Shown piece after piece: positions 32,978-37,860 of a stretch of DNA of 37,860 nt. How positions within the stretch are numbered: the first letter of the stretch is position 1; every line of letters starts with the position of its first letter. The notes under the pieces are model-generated. The model worked only from the letters and a program-made list of their open reading frames with translations. It was not told the DNA's origin and did not search any database. Source of the DNA: Pseudaminobacter soli (ex Li et al. 2025) (GTDB lineage Bacteria > Pseudomonadota > Alphaproteobacteria > Rhizobiales > Rhizobiaceae); contig NZ_PXYL01000031.1 of assembly GCF_003012705.1 (NCBI RefSeq), positions 1 to 37,860 of the forward strand, in the 5' to 3' direction. A program made the position numbers and the translations under genes.

Positions 32978-33498
32978 TCGATGACAGGTGGAGCCGGCGG
33001 CGGTCATGTTTTCGGCTCCACCGATCCACTGCCTTCGTCCCCGAAGGAAACGGCGCCTTGAAATAGCAACATCCTCGAACTCTTTGAGGGCCGACCCGAG
33101 TAACGCCAGCGACAATGCTCGCTCAACGACACTGTATCGATCCAACCTGACAGAAGCTGACAGGTACTCGCCCGTAGTCTCATCAGGATGATGTACATGG
33201 CGAGAGATCGATGGGGGAGGCGATCCCTTGAGGCGGTAACCCGATGGACGGCATTTCCAAGCAATTGAGGTTCGATATCCAAGATATTTCCTGGCTGCAG
33301 CTGAATATTGCAGCTTCAGAAAAGCAGCTGCGGCAATGGGCGACCTGGTGGTGGTCGGGCGCCTGTCAGGGCGAGGCCCGCATTGGCGCTGGACGCGGCG
33401 GGGACGGCGGCGCGAGTGCCATTCGAGAATGGCGGCCGTGTGTGGCCGCGGCGGAAGTTGTCGGGTTCCTGCAGGTGGATTGGGCGAGGGGGTATCGC
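32978..33498. other. 521-bp stretch without a convincing gene
   Basis: Apart from the hairpin at its left end, no ORF has family-like sequence. The overlapping plus-strand frames are rich in Arg/Gly/Trp as expected of off-frame reading. Confidence 0.5.
32987..33022 (+). terminator. Hairpin after the SRPBCC gene
   Basis: A 10-bp stem ggtggagccg/cggctccacc (32987-32996 with 33013-33022) starts 9 bases after the stop. It lacks a T-run, so it may be a weak terminator or a stabiliser. Confidence 0.45.
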
Positions 33499-33933
33499 TT
33501 AGGCGGCCAGGCGCGCGGCGTCAGCCTTGAGCTGGGTCAGGCTCCAGATGTGGCCGAACGGGTCAAAGAGAGCTGCCGAGCGGCTGCCAGTGTCGTCCTG
33601 TTCGATGGCATCACGCACGGTTGCACCAGCGGCCAGCGCCTGGGCGACCACGGTGTCAAGGTCTCTGACTGTGACGCGCAGGACCGCGCTCACTGCTCCG
33701 GCGGATCGTGGGTGGAAAGGCCCGCCGAGGGCCGGATTGGCTTGGCGCTTGGGGTTTGCTCCGGCTACTGAAATCGGCATCGAGCCGATCAGGAGATCCA
33801 CGGCCATCAGCAGGCCATCACGGAAGTGATCCTGGACCTTCTGCGCACCGAAGGCGGCGGCGTAGAAGTCGGCTGCGGCCTGCTGCTGACCATGTTCAAC
33901 GAAAAGGGACAAAGAAACGCTGATTTCGCTCAC
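33499..33933 (-). CDS. VOC-family protein, PhnB-like
   Basis: 144 residues. SLSLFVEHGQQQAAADFYAAAFGAQ is the first strand-helix pair and DTGSRSAALFDPFGHIWSLTQL the terminal metal-site strand (HIWSL). This resembles the PhnB/YdcN branch of the VOC superfamily. Start GTG 33933 with an AAGGAG SD seven bases upstream. Monocistronic by position, function unknown. Confidence 0.87.
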   Translation of the reverse strand: MSEISVSLSLFVEHGQQQAAADFYAAAFGAQKVQDHFRDGLLMAVDLLIGSMPISVAGANPKRQANPALGGPFHPRSAGAVSAVLRVTVRDLDTVVAQALAAGATVRDAIEQDDTGSRSAALFDPFGHIWSLTQLKADAARLAA

Positions 33934-34024
33934 AATATTCTCCTTCCTTGGAAATGAATCACCGTCCGCACGCTAGCAGAACAAAACCAGAATATCTGCT
34001 AAAAAATGTCCGCCGTTCCGCGCG

Positions 34025-34642
34025 TTACCCGGCATTTACCCAGCCGCGATGTTCAAAGATCATACGGTAAATATCGCGCACCACAGCCTGCTTGTTTCGA
34101 TTATAGTCCTGCGCAGTGCTCACGCCATTTTTCGCCATCATCTTCGTGTTTGCATAGCGCTCCCTGTCCTCGGGATGGTCGCAAAGCCAGTTGCGGAACA
34201 GGACATGGCGAATATGCTCGGGGCACCCCGTTCCGAAGACGTGCAGATTCACCCGCGGCTTATCATGGCGCAGCATGCGGTGCTGATACCAAGATCTCTC
34301 TCGGACCGTCAGCCGATAGCCAAGCGCGGTCAGTGCGGGAACATATTGCTCTTCCTGCTCGGGCTCGGCGACGATTAGATCAATGTCGACCACAGGCTTT
34401 GCAGGTAGCCCCGGCACCGCAGTCGATCCAACGTGTTCGATGCTCAGCGCAACTCCGGGCAATGCCTCGTCGATCAGATACTTAGCGCTCGCGAACAGAC
34501 TTGCCCATTCCGGCGAATAGACTTCGATTTGAATCTCTTCAGTTTGGGGATATCCCAAGACCCAAGGATTCTCATCGGGGTCGCCGTCCTCGAAGGTTAC
34601 TATGGTGGCGGGGTCAGGCCATGACAAACTCTTACTATCCAT
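34025..34642 (-). CDS. GrpB/UPF0157 family nucleotidyltransferase-fold protein
   Basis: 205 residues. IEVYSPEWASLFASAKYLIDEAL, then IEHVGSTAVPGLPAKPVVDIDLIV, is the family hallmark: a GS-x-DxD nucleotidyltransferase-like active site with HVGST and DID. NLHVFGTGCPEHIRHVLFRNWL further on is also typical. Biochemical function is unknown, though the fold is shared with minimal nucleotidyltransferases. ATG 34642 has a weak purine-rich leader. The N-terminus (about 35 residues) is longer than in most members. Confidence 0.9.
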   Translation of the reverse strand: MDSKSLSWPDPATIVTFEDGDPDENPWVLGYPQTEEIQIEVYSPEWASLFASAKYLIDEALPGVALSIEHVGSTAVPGLPAKPVVDIDLIVAEPEQEEQYVPALTALGYRLTVRERSWYQHRMLRHDKPRVNLHVFGTGCPEHIRHVLFRNWLCDHPEDRERYANTKMMAKNGVSTAQDYNRNKQAVVRDIYRMIFEHRGWVNAG

Positions 34643-34920
34643 TATCTCTCTACTCTAACCAAGCCTCGGACGGCAGTTGACTGCGCAATCGAGCCGTTCA
34701 CTGCGTCTGAAGCCGGTGACTGCGACGAAGTCGGCAGCAGAATGGCAGCTCATCGCAATTCCATACCCAAACCGGACAGTCCATACACGGCCCCAAGCTG
34801 CCGGGCGGCAACGCGTCCCATTTCGGCCCTTCAGTCACCTTAGCCACTGCCTGCAAAAAACTCCCGGACCACGCTGGAGGTCGCGGTTGCACCGCCAGAA
34901 GCAGATGCTACTCGCCCCTC
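34643..34920. other. Intergenic stretch between grpB-like and mscS-like genes
   Basis: No supported gene; the ORFs seen are off-frame. It probably contains the promoter of the GrpB-family gene near its left edge, but no clear boxes are visible. Confidence 0.45.
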
Positions 34921-34944
34921 AAAAAAACACGGGCGTTCCCCGTG
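34921..34944 (-). terminator. Rho-independent terminator of the MscS-type gene
   Basis: Stem cacggg/cccgtg (34928-34933 with 34939-34944) is followed on the minus strand by seven T residues (34927-34921). A second hairpin, gcggtg/caccgc, lies just upstream (34944-34959). Confidence 0.88.
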
Positions 34945-34968
34945 CGGTGTCATCACCGCATGCTGCTG

Positions 34969-36315
34969 CTACTGGCCTCTGGGAGTGCCGCGACTAACCG
35001 ATCTTCGCGCTGTCTCCGCTTGGCCCATTGCGTGTCCATCCTGCTTCATGACGATCTCGCGATGCGGATACGGGATGCTTATTCCGTTTTCCTTGAACGT
35101 GTCCCACAGCGCGAGTAGCACCCTACCACGCACGTTGGTCAGTCCTTGTTGAGGGTCGTGAATCCAGAAGCGCAGGACAAAATCCAGCGAGGACTCGCCG
35201 AATTTCGTAAGCCAGCAGACCGGGCGCCGATCCGTTTCGACCCGGACAACACTCATGGCTGCCTCTATCGCCAATTGGCTGACCTTGTGTGGGTCGGCGT
35301 CATAAGAAACTCCGAAATTTATGTCGAGCCGCACAAAATTGTCGCTGAACGACCAATTGATGACCCGTTGGGTGATGAAGTCCTCGTTCGGGATCAGGTA
35401 TTCGCGGCCGTCACGCGTCACCACCGAAACAAACCGTGCCCGCAACTCGCGTATCCAACCGAAAGTGCCTTCGAGTGAGATGGTGTCGCCCGGCTTGATT
35501 GACTTGTCGAGAAGGATGATCACGCCGGAGACGAAATTTGAAACGACCTTTTGCAGCCCAAATCCTAGACCGACGCCCAAGGCGCCGGAGAATACCGTCA
35601 GAGCCGTCAGATCAACACCGACGGCAGAAAGAGCGATGGCACCGGCCACCAACACCAGGCCGATCTTTACGACCTTGCCAACCAGGACGCGGATCGATGG
35701 TGTCAGTTCTTCGGAGCGCTGGACACGCTCGTCGAGGTATTTTCCGAGGACGACGGCCGGCCAGACGGTCGCGATGAGCAGCACTACTGCCTTCAGCACC
35801 GTAAGAGCGGAAAGGCGCATGGCGCCCAAAGGCAAGGCGATGCTGTCGAGGAAGGCCCCAGCTTCGTCGTTGATGCCCAGAATGACAAGGGCAGCATACA
35901 TCCAGGCAAGCCAGCCGAGCGTGCGCCCGACCAGGCGGTTGCGGATAATCCGCGACAATACCGATGCAAACAGCCAGGCCAAGGACAATGAAAGCGCGAT
36001 AACGATGATATGCGTCCGGCTTGGCCAAGTGCTGCGCATAAGGATGAGCGCGACAAGCAGGAAGACCGAGAAGAGGATCCAGTTGGTGCGCCGCAACAGC
36101 GCGACTACGACCCGCAACAATCCCGGATGCCCCTTGATCCGGCGTGCCCGGCTCTCCAGGAGCGGTTCGACCCGCCGCGCTGCGAGCTTTGCCGCCAGGA
36201 AAACGCATATGATGATGACGGCTTGAAAGAGGAGCCACGGCGTGGCGGCGTAATCGAACTCTGCCCTGATCCAGGCCAGCGCTTCATCGAAGGCGGTGCG
36301 AAAATCTATGCCCAC
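34969..36315 (-). CDS. MscS-family mechanosensitive channel
   Basis: 448 residues. At least five TM helices lead to the pore helix SGALGVGLGFGLQKVVSNFVSGVIILLDKSIKPGDTI, the classic MscS TM3 and beta-domain entry. The cytoplasmic vestibule follows, with VVTRDGREYLIPNEDFITQRVINWSFSD and a C-terminal GISIPYPHREIVM. It opens on hypo-osmotic shock to release solutes. It has more N-terminal TM helices than MscS, so is closer to the YbdG/YnaI-like class. GTG 36315 is the apparent start; the SD is poor, so a nearby alternative is possible. Confidence 0.93.
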   Translation of the reverse strand: MGIDFRTAFDEALAWIRAEFDYAATPWLLFQAVIIICVFLAAKLAARRVEPLLESRARRIKGHPGLLRVVVALLRRTNWILFSVFLLVALILMRSTWPSRTHIIVIALSLSLAWLFASVLSRIIRNRLVGRTLGWLAWMYAALVILGINDEAGAFLDSIALPLGAMRLSALTVLKAVVLLIATVWPAVVLGKYLDERVQRSEELTPSIRVLVGKVVKIGLVLVAGAIALSAVGVDLTALTVFSGALGVGLGFGLQKVVSNFVSGVIILLDKSIKPGDTISLEGTFGWIRELRARFVSVVTRDGREYLIPNEDFITQRVINWSFSDNFVRLDINFGVSYDADPHKVSQLAIEAAMSVVRVETDRRPVCWLTKFGESSLDFVLRFWIHDPQQGLTNVRGRVLLALWDTFKENGISIPYPHREIVMKQDGHAMGQAETARRSVSRGTPRGQ

Positions 36316-36870
36316 TCAAGCGATATGGCGCGGGCAGCGCGCACGGCAAGCTTCAATTCCAGCAGCCTCATTTTGGGCGCCGTATCGCGACGCCGCCATT
36401 TCAGGAGGAGTTGTCCCACGATCGGTGGCACGATGAGCAGCGCACCATGGTCGGCTGGCGCGTCGCGTGGAATTGAACCAGGCGGAGAACACCGTGCTGG
36501 CCGTCGACTGGAAGGTAGATCATCATCACCCATGGTGCCGCGCGTGACGGCTTACCGGCGTCCTAGGCCTTGTCGGCGTCCCGATCAGCCCCGGCAACTA
36601 TTCTCCGCTGCCCCAACGAGACTAGGAGCCGGTCGCTCGCGGCCCTCTAGTAGCAGACACGTTTGCATCAGCGTTCGTCTTCGGTGGGATCAATGGGCCA
36701 ATCCGATCACCGGCATCAATAAGGTGGCCCGACATCCCTGTGGGGGCCTGCGAAAGCCGGGCCTGCCCGATTGGGGAATCGGGACGCGACCGTCATAGCA
36801 GCGATAACATCGCAGCGCCTCACGCACTCCCTCACAGAGTTAACAGCAACTATCACGCCTCACGGCGGCG
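36316..36870. other. 555-bp stretch without a convincing gene
   Basis: Minus- and plus-strand ORFs here are Arg/Ser/Pro-rich and lack SDs. No repeats or hairpins stand out. Confidence 0.5.
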
Positions 36871-37029
36871 TCATTCCGCTCTTGCTGGGACCTCGCCCGA
36901 TTTCGTGACTGCTGACATGCGGTGCCCACCCATGGAAAACAGCGCCCAGATGACGAAGATCGCCACGAGCCCCGTCAGGATCCAGTAAAGCCATCGGCGA
37001 TAGCCGCCGCGATGTGGTCTCTGGTTCAT
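36871..37029 (-). CDS. Small single-pass membrane protein, 52 aa
   Basis: MNQRPHRGGYRRWLYWILTG then LVAIFVIWALFSMGGHRMS: a basic N-terminus and one TM helix (about residues 13-34), with a short polar tail. ATG 37029 is directly preceded by gaggaggcaca, an excellent SD, which makes this short frame credible and fixes the start over a longer frame from 37074. No named family; similar tiny inner-membrane proteins are frequent in rhizobia. Confidence 0.7.
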   Translation of the reverse strand: MNQRPHRGGYRRWLYWILTGLVAIFVIWALFSMGGHRMSAVTKSGEVPARAE

Positions 37030-37419
37030 TGTGCCTCCTCGGTGTGAATCTAACCCCGGCGTCAAATACTTCAATCAGCGAAAGGGCATGGACGAACCGC
37101 TCCGGCCGGAGCGGCGTGGTGATGCCGTCCTCGGACGGTTCAAATCCTCGCGCTGTGATGCCCCAAAGAAGAAGCACCCAGCTTCTGCCGTGAGGGGTCG
37201 CAAGGGAGTGCAGATCAGAACTAATAGGCCGCCATATCGATCTCTCGTGCGGAAGATTTTACAAAGAGTAATTTGACCACTTCCGCAGGGATTCGCTCTG
37301 CGCTTTCTATAACTATTCGCGAAGGACGCGAGCTCTTCGGTTTGACGCAGCGGGACGTTTCTCGCTTGATCTGCTGTTTTACCTGACATGATTGGCAACA
37401 TTGTTGCGGCTAAAGTGTC
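37030..37419. other. 390-bp stretch upstream of the second sRNA candidate
   Basis: No supported gene. The right end should hold the sRNA promoter: ctaaag at 37410-37415 corresponds to the -10 of the other copy, but a -35 at standard spacing is not evident. cctgac at 37382-37387 is 22 bases away. Confidence 0.4.
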
Positions 37420-37495
37420 CAGATGGTCTGGGAGGAAGGACCATCTTCGCCAAGGAGAAAGCTGCCCGTCTCGGTTCGCCGAGGCGGGCTTTTTG
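37420..37495 (+). ncRNA. Small RNA candidate, copy 2 (two hairpins, GGGAGGA loop)
   Basis: Hairpin 1 pairs gatggtc (37422-37428) with gaccatc (37439-37445) around a TGGGAGGAAG loop. Hairpin 2 is gcccgtctcgg/ccgaggcgggc (37464-37474 with 37479-37489, UUCG loop) followed by TTTTT, a textbook terminator. It aligns with 15096-15165, sharing gctaaa, ggtctgggag, gacca(t), ttcgcc and the terminator, with differences that keep the pairing. It is therefore probably a paralogous non-coding RNA. Confidence 0.68.
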
Positions 37496-37733
37496 ATGAA
37501 GCAAAATGTGAGCGACGTTCGCTGATTTCACCTCCCCGGAAACCGAGAGTCTGGCCGCCTCCGTCACACTCCTGAACCGGAGGCTGCGTGCTTACCTCAC
37601 GGGTGCGCCCGGCGGTCGCTTGTCACGCTGCCGCCCTGCATGAGCGGCTGGCCACTGCGCAGTTTCGCCCCGAACCTCAGCGGCGCCGTTCTTCATGCTC
37701 TGAGCGCTAGACATGGAATCTGCCCGCCGCCGA

Positions 37734-37860
37734 CGGGCTTCTCTTTTGGGGCGGGAACTGTCAAGCGCAAGAAAGTACCCCGGATAGCAAGCTCCAGGCT
37801 CTAACGATGGGCACAAAGGATCGTGTCAGCAATTCAGGTGCTGCCGCGTGGTGCTTGTGA
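37734..37860. repeat. 127-bp terminal inverted repeat, right copy
   Basis: Exact reverse complement of 1-127. Its inner edge also falls in a hairpin (gcccg...cgggc, about 37722-37738) followed by ttctctttt, but the proximal arm differs from that at the left end. Confidence 0.95.

Noticed and set aside
33244-33771. Plus-strand 175-aa frame before and across the PhnB-like gene
   Set aside because: No SD and compositionally off-frame. Its second half is antisense to a recognised VOC protein.

Overview
The window is about 62% GC by eye and looks like chromosomal DNA of a Rhizobiaceae bacterium (Rhizobium, Shinella or Sinorhizobium group; genus not resolvable by eye). The basis is a trmFO, DUF1127 and CUCCUCCC small-RNA arrangement, rhizobial-type trigger factor, extensive ABC transport and GcvA-like LysR regulators. 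Both ends carry the same 127-bp sequence in inverted orientation. This length matches a common maximum assembly k-mer, so the window is probably a whole contig that ends in a multi-copy repeat.

Layout. 1-2400: trmFO on the minus strand, preceded on the same strand by a ninefold array of hairpins with the CUCCUCCC loop motif ('cuckoo'/alpha-r14/CcsR-type sRNAs, three units of three) and two 46-residue DUF1127 proteins. 2598-4297: a two-gene membrane module (DUF2157 plus GDYXXLXY). 4397-13810: a minus-strand catabolic locus with a GMC oxidoreductase, a mandelate-racemase-like enolase-superfamily enzyme, an aldehyde dehydrogenase and a complete peptide/opine-type ABC importer, divergent from a LysR regulator (13978-14892). 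The substrate cannot be read from the sequence. 15096-15491: a small RNA candidate and a secreted Gly/His-rich protein.

16016-28120: a 12.1-kb integrated element, with every recognisable gene on the minus strand. Its ends are a 17-bp direct repeat equal to the 3' end of tRNA-Leu(UAG). It carries a tyrosine integrase (broken by one frameshift), a serine recombinase, a Rha-type phage regulator, RNase HI, small membrane proteins and a coupled gene pair. The pair encodes a 1144-residue STAND-like P-loop protein with a degenerate SIR2-like N-terminus and a 241-residue partner with an HEPN-like RxxxxH motif. This pair is the best candidate for an undescribed, probably anti-phage, system. The element also has matched doublets of a 9-bp repeat, symmetrically placed inside each end, that look like integrase arm sites, and four copies of a GGGGTGGGGTAAT repeat.

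28104-37860: tRNA-Leu, tig (trigger factor), a decayed patch (radC remnant and a shattered gene), an AraC regulator divergent from VOC and SRPBCC proteins, another VOC protein, a GrpB-family protein, an MscS-type channel, a 52-residue membrane protein, and a second copy of the small-RNA candidate seen near 15.1 kb. Without the 12.1-kb element, the right part would join directly to the sequence left of 16016.
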